From NCBI GenBank assembly GCA_021904315.1, contig CM038922.1:10143347-10207346 (forward strand): DNA of 64,000 nucleotides, given 5' to 3'. This document shows positions 1-12,440 of this stretch, one piece after another. The notes beneath the pieces are model-generated. The model was not told the origin of the DNA. It searched no databases and saw nothing but the letters and a program-made list of their open reading frames with translations. The DNA comes from Sphagnum magellanicum. Taxonomy: Eukaryota; Streptophyta; Sphagnopsida; Sphagnales; Sphagnaceae. Each line of letters begins with the position of its first letter. Position 1 is the first letter of the stretch. The position numbers and the translations under genes are program-made.

Positions 1-524
1 AACAGATACTAGCATTCGTCCAGTGTACACAACAATTTTCTAGGGTCAGAAGGAAAACAATAAAGGCAATAAGAGTATACTGCCCTGGGATCTGAATTTG
101 GTCAGGGTACCCTTCCACTTGCTCCCCATAATTACCCATCCTCAGGCTGTACCCCACACAAAAATGCTGCAGAAATTTTTCTTTTTTCTTTCTCCGGCCA
201 AGATATGTGAAAAAAAATGGAAGAACCTGCCCAAGAACACAAAAACGAGCTCAAGAATTCAGAAGATCCCACCACGGAAGATCATGCTCGCACATGGGGA
301 TAGGTTGGTGAGTGTTGAAGCCCTAACACCTACTTAAATAGCCTTAGCTAACCCTAGTGGCAAAAGCAACCATAGAGGCAAAAGTGACTTAGCTCTAACA
401 TCTGTTTGTGTTGTAGTAAGTTCAAACTTGTCGTTGGTGATCTGCATGTCGACTTGTGAAACTTTTTTATATTCAGTGTCCACATTTCTCATGATAAGTT
501 GAAGGTACATCATATTTCTCAACT
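1..524. other. Gene-free stretch, no recognised element
   Basis: AT-rich DNA with no recognisable protein, RNA or repeat signature. A 79-codon open frame at 98-337 has lysine- and proline-rich composition with no motif I recognise, and it is probably a chance frame. Confidence 0.5.
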
Positions 525-1015
525 CCTTTTCCTATTCAACTTTTCTTCTCTTTTTTTCCTTTTTTCTTTTTTCCCCCAATTTGCTACAAGCTTTGGAAAG
601 GCATGTTCTATTTTAAAAGGTTCTTTTACTTTTGTTTTTGCATGTGCTACATGGTTTTGAAATGTTGTGTCCTCCTTCTTTTGGTGAAGTTCAACTACAT
701 AAAATCCTAATTTTTTTCTCTATAAATTCTTTTTTTCATGTTTTGTTTTCAATGTCAACATCTTGAAATTTTTCTTCTATTTTTATCATATGTTCATATT
801 GTGTGTTATGTTCTTTTTTTTCCTATCACTTTTCTTCCTACAAGTTTTCAAATTGTTACAAGTTTTTGAAAACGTCAATCCTTATGTTTTGCTCTATTTT
901 TCAACATTTGTGGGTTGAAGATCACTTGTTTTTATTCAAGCTCAACCATGTAAATTTATGATTTTTTCCTTTTTATGCAATGACTTTTTGTATTTTTTCT
1001 TCAATGTTTCGATGT
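525..1015. repeat. T-rich, degenerate internally repeated tract
   Basis: The plus strand is strongly T-rich, with runs of T and TTC. Two stretches about 253 bases apart (near 690-760 and 943-1012) share a loose pattern: a CAAC(T/C)A segment, then T-rich DNA, then a CAATGT-like motif. This could be an old tandem duplication or only compositional similarity. No coding potential is visible. Confidence 0.3.
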
Positions 1016-3690
1016 TTGTCTTTATACCACTTGTAGAACACCACTAGAGAGAAGGGTTATTTTAGCATCACTTGTGAATGGATGTTAAAGCAATTTTAAT
1101 GGAAGCAATTTAAAGAAAGAGAATATGCATGGTAATGCATTCCAATTTATTGAAGAACCGAACCTCATTCTAAAATTCTTATATCATATGGTTGTTGCGA
1201 TGTTTACTTTAAATTGTCATGTGTTTAGACCAATGTTGCATGCCACAAAAGTCTTTTGTGGAAAGGGAGCTAGGAAAACACATGACTTCCATAACTATAA
1301 CTAAGTACCACATTGAAAAGGAGACCATAATGTTTTGGAGAGATTATTCAACATAAAACACAACAAGGGAAGATTTGTTGTAAAAAAGACATTTGGGATC
1401 CTTTAATAAACCTTTTCATGAGCTTCATGGTAGTATAAATATGCAAATTGTAATTGTACTTGACTTGGTTACATGTTTTATGTTGCATAACATGTTGTTT
1501 GGGGGACATGAAAATAAATATTGACAAAATTTTACAAATTTTAAAATAGAATCAACTACACAAAAAAATGTCAGACCTCAAGTATAAGTACCATGTAGAT
1601 GAAGAACAAGGCATTTAACACAAACTCATGCACATGGCTGAAAAGTTAATGCAATAGGCATTTATTGTCCTTTGATTGAATTATGTCAATAATTTAAATC
1701 AAGTTAAAACTGAATTGAAAACTCAAGATGACAAATGTTAATAAATAAATGTCATTGTGTTGTTGAGTCATGTATTATATTGGTTCTTAATTGAATTTTG
1801 TCAACAATCTAAATCAAGTTGAAATTGAATACTTTGCCAATTCTATTATTCAATCAATTTGAGAATGTTAATGTTGCAGAAAATCCTTTTGTAGAATCTA
1901 TTTGACAATTGTGACACATTTTGATAGTTTTGTTGAAACATGGATCAAAACATGTTAATAGCTATAACCTAAAATTGTTTCTAGGTTTTTTTAAAGGTTT
2001 GTTGTGTGAAAAGGGTTGGAAAATGGAACTGTAATTTGTCGTTTGTTTTTCACTGGAAACAAAGCCAATTTGTGGGGCTAATGACCATGGTGTTACAAGT
2101 TATTGAGGAGTGGGTCCAAACATGGTTGGGGTACCCACTTTGATATGTAAGGACTCACTCTTAGGACCCCCAAATTCACATTTTTTTTCATACAACCTAT
2201 GGCATGTCTTAAATTTCCCTATTTTTTTTCATGCCAAATGAAATAAATTTGCTTCAATTTTTATATGTGTATTTAAATTATCTACTATTTTCATTTATGA
2301 ATGTAAGAATAATAAAATTTATCCAATGTGGTCCATGTTCTATTAATGGCCCAAAATTCCCAAAATTTTCATTTTTTGAAACTTTATACATTGCAATAGG
2401 GCATTTGGTTCTTGTCACACTTGAACATTTTATATACATTAGCAACTAAGGTGTTTGTAATAAAAATACTGAGGAAAATATTTCTTTTAGATGTTCCTTA
2501 TGGGTTCCTGAACTTGTTTTTTTCACGAAACAGAGTTTTGAAAAGTTTTCTAAAACTTGTTAAGAATCATGAAACTTGTCCAAATTTGAAGTTCTATGCA
2601 TAAAACAATACATTAATAATGTATGTATTTTGAGCAAAAAAAACCTTTCAATATGAATGTTCTATTAAGTTTCAACAACATGTTCAAGCGAAGGGGTCCA
2701 CTTGATATTTAACAAGATGGTCTTTTTGGGTATTTTAACCATACTTTGACCCAAGTGGAAGTCTAAAGATACGCTTGGGTCTTTTGTTGTTTGTTTGTGT
2801 ATGTGATTGTAGTTTTTCATTGAGGATGGAGTTGGAGAGCCATGGACAAGAATAAAATGCAAGTGTTTTTGTTAACTAAACACTTATTTTTACTACGACA
2901 ATTTGGTTTTTCTTTTCACTATATTCATGTTGATTAGTTAACTACGATGATTGTCTTAGAGTATTTTGGTTATAATTATGTGGGAGGAAAGTCCAAATTC
3001 TATGTAATTCAAATATTTTCCATCTTTCATCTCTAAAGTTCTGCTGCACATTTAAGAAAGTGGATAGTATTTGGGTTCTTTAGTGTCTTTAGATGCATTC
3101 AAATGGAAAGGATATAGGCTCAAAGGGGTTATAAGGCTTATCTAGGTGTGGTTTATCAACCATGTTTGGTATAAATGGTTAGTCCTATGCATTTTTTTAC
3201 AAAAGGGGAGGATCAAATACTTGAGAAATCGGGCACTCCAAATTGTGTGCTTGATCCAAGGAAGGAAATTATGGGTCAAAATGAGAAACTTTTATTGCCA
3301 AGGGTTGGGTTTCAATTTGTTGGTATCATTCCAAGATGATTTTAATGTTAAGTTTCAAATTCAATTTGGGGATTGGGATGGGTTTATAAGAGGAGGATCA
3401 GAGTCTGTTTGTCAAGAGAAACCCACCAAAAGATTTTGATAGCCTACAAAAGAGGTGATCCAAATTGAATTAATCCATTTGGATGCTTACACTTTAGTTA
3501 GTTGAAACAATGAAGAGTAGATAAATGCAATGAATCTTGCTTGTGGATTATGAATAATCATGCTTATAATGGCTAAACTTTAAGATTATTGAAATATCTA
3601 TTTGTTGAGGTTGTCCCACTTTTTGGTATTAGAACATGTTTTTTTAAAAAATCCAAATTTGTGTAATAGGAATGATCTTGGGTGTTGAGG
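1016..3690. other. Gene-free AT-rich stretch
   Basis: No recognisable gene or element. Short open frames at 2231-2449, 2412-2603 and 3146-3439 show no family motif. The last one (97 codons) lacks any domain I can name. Uniform AT-rich composition without microsatellites fits old, decayed intergenic sequence. Confidence 0.5.
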
Positions 3691-4600
3691 GCTTGGATCA
3701 GATACCAATGGCATCACTATGGATTAGAGAAAAAAGGACCACTTGGTAGAAACTCAAACTAGGGAAGAAATACTAATAATCAATGAATTTGATTTTCCAT
3801 TTCCTAGGTTTCACATTTGGCCTAAGGAAGGAACAATGATTTTGAGATGCAAGGCTTTAATGTAATAAATATAGTTGGATTATCCAAATTTAACTAAAGT
3901 AAGGTATATGGCCATACAAATGACTCACAATGGGATGTACACACATGTGCGGGCATGGTTGAAAATTGGTGATGGAATAAAAAGCTAGACAATCATTGCC
4001 CACCATCAACACATATATTATTTTTTTGCAATTTTTGTTCAATCCTTTGAGTATTTGAATGCATGAAAAAGTTGAAGCAATGGTAAAGGTGGGAGATTTG
4101 TGGCTACATGTAGCTATTGCATCACCCCATCATCAAATTAGGTTTTTTTTTTTAGGGATAAATATATTTTTTTTTGTTGGAGACAAGATTATTAGGGTTA
4201 AATACGCAGGAGTTGAATCTAAGGCGCTGGTATGGAGATTGGGGAGAGATGTTGATGGTGATTGGTAATGGAATTTTGAACATGAAGAAAGGATGCACCA
4301 CGAACTACACCAACTTTCAGAAGGTGTTTATATTGTAATTAATGATGACCCAACCAAGACATGGAATTATATTAAATTGAATATAAATTTTTTTGATGAA
4401 TGGCAACAAACAAAATTGTTGTGAGTAGTTTTTTTGCATATACCATTCTTGAACCTTTCATTTTCAAAATTGATATTCTTAGTTTTAAAAATGGGAAACC
4501 TAAACCTAGGTTAAGAGACATTTGGATTCCACTATTGGGGATCAATGAACAACGTTACATTCAAATTTTATATTCCCGACATGGAGGAAATGTTTAGATT
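3690..4600 (+). other. Decayed coding-like stretch, family unknown
   Basis: Several consecutive plus-strand open segments (near 3880-3990, 4059-4268, 4290-4420 and 4400-4597) read as plausible protein, with balanced hydrophobic and charged residues and short motifs such as YIVINDDPTKTWNYI. The stretch is broken and no segment matches a family I recognise. It may be the remains of a transposon protein or of a host gene. The call rests only on protein-like residue content, so confidence is low. Confidence 0.2.
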
Positions 4601-5770
4601 GGGGGATATAATTCACTATGAAAAATTATGTTCATTGAATCCACACTACTTTCCAACTAAAGCTAAAAAAAAACTCATATACAATTATTGTGCAACTATC
4701 CCTTAGGTATTACAATTGTTGTACAATTACCCCCTTGAAAAAACAGGGTATTAATAAATAAATTGTCATGTCAAAAAATCAATTAATTGTATTATAATTG
4801 CAAGTGAGTTGAAAATGGGTTTTTTATACGATAATTTATACATATTGTACATACATATATAATTAACTATGTTCGATTTTTTCAAGGATTGCATTGCAAT
4901 TATTTTAGAACTATTGTAAATGTGCCATTAAAACAACAATTATTTACAACTAGTGTATAATGTACATACATGCAACCATGCCATGTGTCCACATTTCCAC
5001 CACCCATTATGGGATACATTTAGGACTAGTTTTCAACTATGATTCCCATTGATATAATTAGTAAGGCCACTAGTGTGCCATTATTAAAGTATTATTGTTC
5101 AAGTATGTTATGACTATAGTGCAACTACTTATAACGAAATAAGGATATATATTCATATGTAATGTTTTATAAATAATTATTATTTCAATAATTTAAAATT
5201 TTAGATATTAGCTATATTTAATACACTTACTTATTATGAATTTATTGATTATACTAAATAATTGAATATGAATATGAATACGTAAATTCAATTCATATAA
5301 TTAATTTTACATTAACTAATAAACTAATTACTTATTAAATAATAATCTAATAAATATTTATCCAAGTTGGGGATATTTCATAATGAATTAGATCAATTAT
5401 TTAAGATAATTATTAATTAATCAATAATAATAAATTCACTAATTATCTAAATTAACTACCTAATTAATTATTTGGATACATATAATTAGTTTATGTGTGA
5501 AACTAAAAGCAATGTGTATATTACATTAAAAATTCAATTCGATATACATATGGATATGCCTATTTATACCTTGATGTTTATACCCAAATTCATATTTAAT
5601 ATTTAACATTTAGTAAATATTTTTTCAATAATTAGTTAATAAATAACTATTATATAATTTAATTAATTATTTGAAATATTTAAAAAATAAATTAGATTGA
5701 TTAATTCAAATAATCAATCCAAATAATTAATTCACATATTTAATTTTCATATAATAATAAATTTAATTGT
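4600..5770. other. Very AT-rich gene-free stretch
   Basis: Long runs of alternating AAT, TTA and ATTAATTA words occupy most of this stretch, especially 5150-5770. No open frame of interest and no recognised terminal repeats. Similar AT-rich DNA flanks the related repeat copies near 38.2-38.7 kb and 40.3-40.4 kb, so it may be part of that repeat. Confidence 0.45.
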
Positions 5771-6115
5771 GTAACTTACATAATGAAATACAAGCATAAA
5801 ACATATGGAAAAATCTTTTTATAGTTGCAACCCAATTTGCAACTAAAGAATAATTAAAAGATTTAACCCATATGTTTTGTCTTTGAATCTCATGTTACAA
5901 ACTATATAAATAAGGCATGATCTCTTATGTTTTCACATTAAAATGCACGTGCCATTTTGCAATGAGCTCAAAAAAGCTTAACTTTAAAATCAAAATTAAA
6001 AATTAAAAATACATATTTTCATGATTATTTTTTAACTCATTTAGTCTTGTGCTTTCCTACCTACTTACCTACCTAGTAGGTAGGTAAATAAGTAGGTCCT
6101 AAAACCTTCCAATCT
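5770..6115 (+). repeat. Dispersed repeat copy 1: TATA-like box and CTACCTACTT array
   Basis: This copy contains, in order, paired TTGCAAC words, an ACCCATATGTTTTG segment, a TATA-like CTATATAAATAAGG at 5902-5915, a TTTTCACATTAAA segment, and at 6055-6100 a short hairpin built from CCTACCTA and TAGGTAGG. The same order recurs at 40.43-40.64 kb (plus) and in reverse complement at 37.36-37.60 kb. Conserved order in both orientations supports a real dispersed repeat. It could be the terminal or regulatory region of a transposon, since a TATA-like box is embedded, but I found no target-site duplication or element ends. Confidence 0.45.
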
Positions 6116-6735
6116 ACTTACCTATGGTTATGTACGACCCACCTAACTACTTAAATAGATTTTTTTTAAAATAATTTTCAAAATACAATTAATATATCAT
6201 GTGGCAATTTTCCATTGTTCCATGTGTCATAATCTTGGACCATCATTAACAATCATAATGGACGATGGAGATCAATATTGTTATAAATAAAATAATTTTA
6301 TGTCCAAAAATCTTCATAGTGCCATGTGTTAGATTTTAATGGATGGATGACAATTAATGATATCAACATGACATCATGAGTGTAATTATAATGGAGTTAC
6401 ATAATAGTTGAAAATGAGTTATAGATTGAATTGTAATTGAGTTGCAATGAATTGCACTGTATATATAATGAGTTACAACTTTACAACTCTTGCAACTTGT
6501 CCATCAACATTCATCGCATATAAATACAATGACTTGCAAATGACTGGTGCAATTCAAAAATTGAGTTACAAAGCTAGTTGTAAAACACCCATTTTTTTCA
6601 TGTTAATTATTAGGGTTGAATATTCCGCTATTGTATTTAGAATGTTAAGTTGGAAGTTAGATTTGGGAAACATTTGGATCAAAGAGAATTTGGAAAACAT
6701 TGATTTTGCTATGAAGGTGGATTAGGAAGGAACAT
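6116..6735. other. Gene-free AT-rich stretch upstream of the first gypsy fossil
   Basis: AT-rich DNA with repeated GAGTTRCAA and GTTGCAA words. A 92-codon open frame at 6447-6725 has no recognised domain. The left boundary of the following retroelement was not resolved, so part of this stretch could be its leader or LTR. Confidence 0.35.
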
Positions 6736-7741
6736 TCTTTGATCTATATTCGTACTAAAAATAGAAGTATTAACAAATCAAAAGGCACTTTAAAATGACA
6801 AGATCTAAGGGCATGGATGAACTATTATGGGGTAAAATTTTGAAAACATACGTGACTAGGTTGAAAGGCTAGAGATGGCTATGAAAGTAAAAGGAATTGA
6901 TGAACAAATGTTGTTCAAAATTGGTAGACTAAACCTAAGAAACAAATTTAAAGAATGGTTTAAGAAGTTGGTAGTTGCGTTAATAGATTGCACTACTACC
7001 AAAGTTAGGTGTAATTTACTAGCTTAAATCACTATGGGACTTTAAAAGTGAAATAACTTCATTGTATTTTACTGATTTCACCTAGTGAAAGTTATTTCAC
7101 TATAATATCACTATGTAGACAACATGTTTCATTACTAATTAACATAATTCACTATTACAATTTACTATAGCAAATAGGTTTATTTATATATATTTAAAAT
7201 ATTCTATCTATGTTAGTTTATGATGTACCCTATATTATTTTAAATTACTTTAGTTATTTTAACTTATATTTTATGTTATTATATGTTATTATAAATTATT
7301 GTACCCTAAATTATTATATGTTATTTTACCTTAAAGTATCCTAACTAATTTATTATAAGCTTTTAAATTATTTGAAATTAAATTATTCAACTAACTTTAG
7401 GCTATACTTTAAGTTATTTTATTTAAAATTAATATATGTTATTTCAAGTTATACTTTAAATTATTCAAGGTCATTCTACTTTATGTTATTATAAATTATT
7501 TTAACCTAAGCATGATAATTTGAAAAGAATCTAAAACAAAATATAATGACCTAAGGTAAAAATAACTTAAAATATAAAATAATAACCTATGAAAAATAAT
7601 TTTAAATACCCTACAATATAATAACTACCAATAGCTTATGATATTATAACATAGAATATCAAACAATAATTTATAATACAATAATCACCAATAGTTATAA
7701 TATAACATATAATAACCAACAATAACTCATAATATAATAAC

Positions 7742-8229
7742 CATTAATAACCATTTATAAAATAGCCACCATACCCATTAATAGAATAGCCACCAATAGC
7801 CATTAATAGAATAGCCACCAATAAGCCATTAATACAATATCCACCAATAAGCCATTAATACAATATCCACTAATAAGCCATTAATATAATAGTCACCAAT
7901 AACCATTAATAGAATAGCCACCAATAAACCATTAATAGAATAGCCACCAATAGCCATTAATAGATTAATCATGAATAACCATTAATATAATAGCCACCAA
8001 TAACCATTAATAGATTAATCACAAATAACCATTAATAAAATAGCCACTAGTAGCCATTAATAAAATAGCCACTAGTAGCCATTAATAGAATAGCCACTAA
8101 TAGCCAATAATAGAATAACCACCAATAGCCATTAATATAATAGCCACCAATAGTCACCAATAGAATAACTACTAATGACCATTAATAGAATAACCACCAA
8201 TAACACTAATAAAAGAACAACCAATAGCC
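7742..8229. repeat. Minisatellite inside the CACTA element, about 19 units of 25-26 bp
   Basis: Head-to-tail units are built on the words ATTAATAGAATAGCCACC and AATAGCC. I count about 19 units. Many differ at one to four positions, and some have a TTAATCA variant in place of the GCCACC segment. The array lies wholly inside the CACTA element. The minus strand translates into a Tyr/Phe/Leu-rich low-complexity frame further right (8344-8547), which I do not regard as a gene. Confidence 0.85.
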
Positions 8230-8904
8230 ATATATTATAATTTCTATGGATTGCCAAAAATAATTTAAGGTGAAATAATTTATAATAAACAAAAATAACT
8301 TAAGGTGAAATAACTTTCAATAGTCAAAAGTAACTTATAATAATTATAAGTAGTTTAAATTGAAATAATCTACAATAACCAAAAATAACATAAAATAACC
8401 AAAAAAACTTATAATAGCTGAAAATAACTTAAGTTGAAATAAGTTAAAATAATAATAAAAACTTAGAATAACCAAAAGTAGCCTAGGTTGAAATAGCCAA
8501 AAATAACCAAAAGTAATTGAAAATAGCCATAAATAGTCGTAAATCATGTAGGGTGAAATAATTTAAATTAATGAAAAATAGTCATATAATAATTGAAAGT
8601 AACTTAATATAGGTAATATTATTATATTAACAAAAAAAATCCATTTATTAAACTTTTTTTTTTCAAAAGAATGGTCATTGAAATGTTATTGAATAATGAT
8701 ATTCAACTTTTTTTTTGTTCAAATGATTTTAAACTTTCAAAAGGAAATAAATGTAATTATGTACATTATTGAATTTTTTAAAAAATAAACTCGAATCATT
8801 TCATTTGAACAAAATCTCAATAAGATATGAATTTTCAAAGTTTATGTTTTTGTAATGTTTAAAATGAAATATTTGATAAATAAAATGTAATGTAACATAT
8901 TATC

Positions 8905-9115
8905 ACGACAAGTGTGGTGGCTTGATGGTAAAGGTGTCTGCCCCCATTCCAAAGGTCAAAGGATCAAACATCATGGGTGGTGTTGTGTGTGGTCAACAAT
9001 GGTATGTTGACCAAATATTCTCTTATCAAATTCCTAAGCTAGGTGCCTGGGTTGATTACATGGCCTACCTACCTACCTAGGCTAGGTTTTTAACCTAGCA
9101 TAGGTAGTGACATGT
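8905..9115 (+). mobile_element. tRNA-derived SINE-like head followed by a CCTACC/CTAGG tail
   Basis: A box-A-like TGGCTTGATGG at 8918-8928 and a box-B-like GGATCAAACATC near 8961-8972 are spaced about as in a tRNA gene. A tail with repeated CCTACCTACC and GCTAGG words follows. The same arrangement occurs at 14.92-15.11 kb. The sequence does not fold into a convincing tRNA, so a SINE-type tRNA relic is more likely. It lies inside the CACTA element, so it either inserted there later or was captured. No poly(A) tail or flanking duplication was resolved. Confidence 0.4.
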
Positions 9116-12100
9116 GTCAATAAATAATAGGTTTTAAAAATCATGAAATTATCAATAATATTTTATATTAAATAATTAAAATTTAATTAAGTTCCATACT
9201 GGTTAGTTAATTAACTAGCAAGTGAATGGTTTGGTAAATTTGTATTTCATTTGAAAATAATCTTGTTTCACTAGGTACTAGTGAAACAAATCATTGTCCG
9301 TAACAACTGGTCCCTGTTCACTAGGGGGTTAAACAATTTCACTAGGTGAAAATGTCCAAATTCACTCAAAAATCTAGTGAAACCCAGAGTGAACTAGAAC
9401 GCATTTCCTAGTAGTGTTGGCAAGCCATGAAAGTTGTTTTTAAAATATGGTATAATGGATAGGGAAAAAATCAAGGTGAAACTAGATTAGATCAAACAAA
9501 AACCCAAACAAAGGGTTCAAGCATATCATGACAAAATGGAAATGTTATTCACAAGGGGCAAGTTAAAGGATGTAGAACAAAGAAAGAGGTTTAAACTATC
9601 TAGGTTCTACATTAAAATTATAAAGTTGTGTGATGTGAAATTATGCAAATATGGATGCATTGTTTGTTGCAGCTTTGGAAATTGAAAAAAATTTGGTTGA
9701 ATTGGGGGAAATTCCATTTGAGTTGCTAAAAGAAAACCAAGAAGAAGGATTTATAGTTGATGCAATTGTTGAGAAACAAGTCAATGCACTAAATGAATCA
9801 TTCATTAACTTCTTCAGACAAGGTATTTCATCAAATAATGGAACAGGAACTTCAAGAGCCAACACCATTTCAATATGCCAACTATGCAATTTTGTAGATC
9901 ATATTGCCTTTATCTATTCAAAAATTGGGGACCTAAAACCTAAATGTGATGAATGTGGTCTTCTACATAGGATAAAAAATTGTGGTTTAAAATGTGGGTA
10001 TTACACAAGCATGGGCCATATGAAATATTAATGTTGAAAGAAAGGGAAAGAAATTAAACCACACTCAATTACAAATAATTACTTGGAAGTATTTGTGAAT
10101 GACAAAGCAACTGCATTAGAACAATTGTTGCGAAACAAAACATGATTTTTTTCAGGCACCAAAATACCAAGAAGGCAATTGCCCTTGTAGAAATGCAAAC
10201 ACCAAATGTGGAAGAAGAAAGGGAAGGCGCAATGAAGGACGAATATTCCAAATCCAAGATTTTCACACATTTTTTCAAAGGGAAAATTTCTTTTATTTCC
10301 AATGGAGACCATATTATCTATTCTTGGAAAATTAGAATATTTGGAAAGTCTTGTGAAATTGACTTGGAAGAAAAGGGGTGAAAGTTTAAAAACACTTAAT
10401 ATGATAAGTTGGAAAAGACTCCTACCATTTGATGTATTTGTATCAACAAAAAGCATTGAAGTGAAACTCTACACCTATTGGTAGTAGTAACCACTTGGTT
10501 GAAGGATTGGTTGATATAGGTGCATCAATGTTTATTATAGTAGTAAAAAATTTCTATGAATTAGGTATACATCACAAATTAAGCATGTGACAAAATAATA
10601 ATGAAAATTGTGCAAAGTTTGTTCATTCATAGGTTTTGTACATTTTACATGCAAATATCATGTGTTGAAAACATGTTTGACACATAGATAAATGTGTTGA
10701 CGAATGATGAATGAATGAATGTCACATGAATTTCACATCTTCCAATAAATTCATGTCTCAAATGTGTTTTCAATGCACAATATTAGTGTGTGAAATGTAT
10801 GAATTATGATTTAATGAATTTTGCACAATTTCCATTACTAAATCATGAGATGTTAAGTTTGCGATGTAATGCACTTGGTTATAGGATTTGAATCCTACAA
10901 AACTACATTTGGCATCATGACGTAAGCACTTGGAAGGATCAATGAATTGGTTGTTAAGGTGGGAGACACTCAATGTTTCATGACATTCAAGATTGTTGAT
11001 ATTGACAGTTATGACCTTATGCTTGGATTAAATTTTTTGATCAAGATAGGGGTAGTTGTTGATGTTGAGAGAAGCACAATCCAAGTTAGACAAGGATCTA
11101 GTAATAACATATAGGTTTTGCCATTGAATATGGTCAATATGTGTCAAGTTGTTAAGAAGCAAACCCGACATAATATAAATGCAATAGAGAATTTGGAGAA
11201 GAGGTTTCAATGTGTGGTAATCATTGAGGACATGCAAAGTTGGATAGATCCCATGGACGGGGATTAGATTAGTATAGATGGAAGTTAGGATCCATCAAAT
11301 GATCATGACGATCTATTGCTCAACAATACACCAAACATCCATGTTTAGAATTAGATCTTTCAGAAGATCATGAGATGGTTGAAAAAATGCAAGATGATGG
11401 GATGGAGTTGATGGTAGTACAGGAGGGACCAAATCAAATGGTCAACTTGTTTTTGAAAAAACTAATAACATTGTTTTTGGAGAATTATCTGATTCAGACA
11501 ACTTTGAAGACTAATTAAAATGCATTGATGATGAAGAGTAAAAAGGAATAAGATATTCCTTAATGAGTGATTAAAGGAAAATTGTCTAACAGTCATTTAA
11601 CTAGATGCAAAACAAAGCAAAGGAAGAAAAAAAACTACTTTCACAACTAGTATTTATGATGAGAAGAATGGCAAATGAACAAAAATTAGGTCGAAAATCA
11701 ATGTTGATTCAAACCTTGAACAAGAAAAGATTGAATAGTATGGCACATGTTAAACCAATTCAAGATGTGTTTTCATGGCATAAAGGCAAATTGGGATGAT
11801 GTAGTATAGGAGAACATTATGTTGACACGCAAGGTTTTCTACCTTGCCACATTACCCCAAGTCAATTGTCTTTTTGGGAAGAAGCGAAAATTAAGTGTTA
11901 GATAGATGTTTTGGTGTTACTTGGAAAGATGAAACCAAGTATGTTAAAATATGCTTATAGAGTAACACTTCCTATGAAGAAGGATGACAACCCTAGGTTT
12001 TGTGGTGATTACCACCCATTGAATCAACAAATTTAAAGGCATGTTTTTTTAATGCTTCTTATGGATGATGTTTTGACACATTGGGAAGGTCCCAATGGTT

Positions 12101-12440
12101 TTTTATGTTTAACTTGCAATCTGGATTTTGGTAGATAAGGATGTCAACTGAAGATGTAGGAGATTGCATTGATCACTAAATTTGGTCTATTTGACTAGAT
12201 TGTGATGCCTTTCAATATGAAAAATGCCATTAATACGTTTTAAGAACCATGATTGAAGTTTTTGGAAAGTATATGGACAAATTTTTGAAAGTTTTTGTTG
12301 ATGACCTCAACATACACAACATGACTTGGGAAGATCACTTGGAGCATCTTTGATTTGTATTATTGAAGTTGAGGGAAGTAAACCTAAAACTTAGCCCTAG
12401 AAAATGTGAATATGTTAAAACCAGTATTGGATTTCTAGTT

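Larger units (their letters stand above)
6991..9416. mobile_element. CACTA (En/Spm) DNA transposon, non-autonomous, 2.4 kb
   Basis: Both ends begin with the CACTA-superfamily terminus. The left end reads CACTACTACCAAAG and the right end, in reverse complement, reads CACTACTAGGAAAT. The flanks carry the 3-bp target-site duplication expected for this superfamily, TTG at 6988-6990 and TTG at 9417-9419. Subterminal TTTCACTA and TAGTGAAA words cluster at both ends (about 7045-7160 and 9230-9400), as expected for transposase-binding repeats. No transposase is recognisable, so it is a non-autonomous or gutted copy. It sits inside the gag region of the first gypsy fossil. Termini match fully only over the first 8 bases, so it is not recent. 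Confidence 0.85.
6740..12440 (+). mobile_element. Ty3/gypsy retrotransposon fossil 1 (gag, protease, RT), split by a CACTA element
   Basis: Recognisable parts in order are a gag capsid-like segment (about 6780-6990, continuing after the inserted element at 9417-9640), CCHC-type zinc knuckles (about 9870-10050, with KCDECGLLHRIKNC), a protease active-site-like DIGAS at 10512-10526, and reverse transcriptase between about 11880 and 12440. RT hallmarks seen are RFCGDYHPLNQQI near 11990-12030 and VFVDDLNIH near 12290-12317, followed by EDHLEHL. Order and motifs are those of plant Ty3/gypsy elements. RNase H and integrase are not seen and no LTRs were identified. The fossil is broken by many (more than ten) disruptions and looks old. 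The CACTA element at 6991-9416 inserted after it did. Confidence 0.85.

Noticed and set aside
5150-5770. Organelle DNA insertion
   Set aside because: AT-rich but made of simple AAT/TTA words; no plastid or mitochondrial gene sequence is recognisable.
8344-8547. Tyr/Phe/Leu-rich minus-strand frame
   Set aside because: Product of low-complexity AT-rich repeat sequence inside the CACTA element.
8905-8985. Functional tRNA gene
   Set aside because: Box-like words are present but acceptor and anticodon stems do not pair convincingly; a SINE head fits better.
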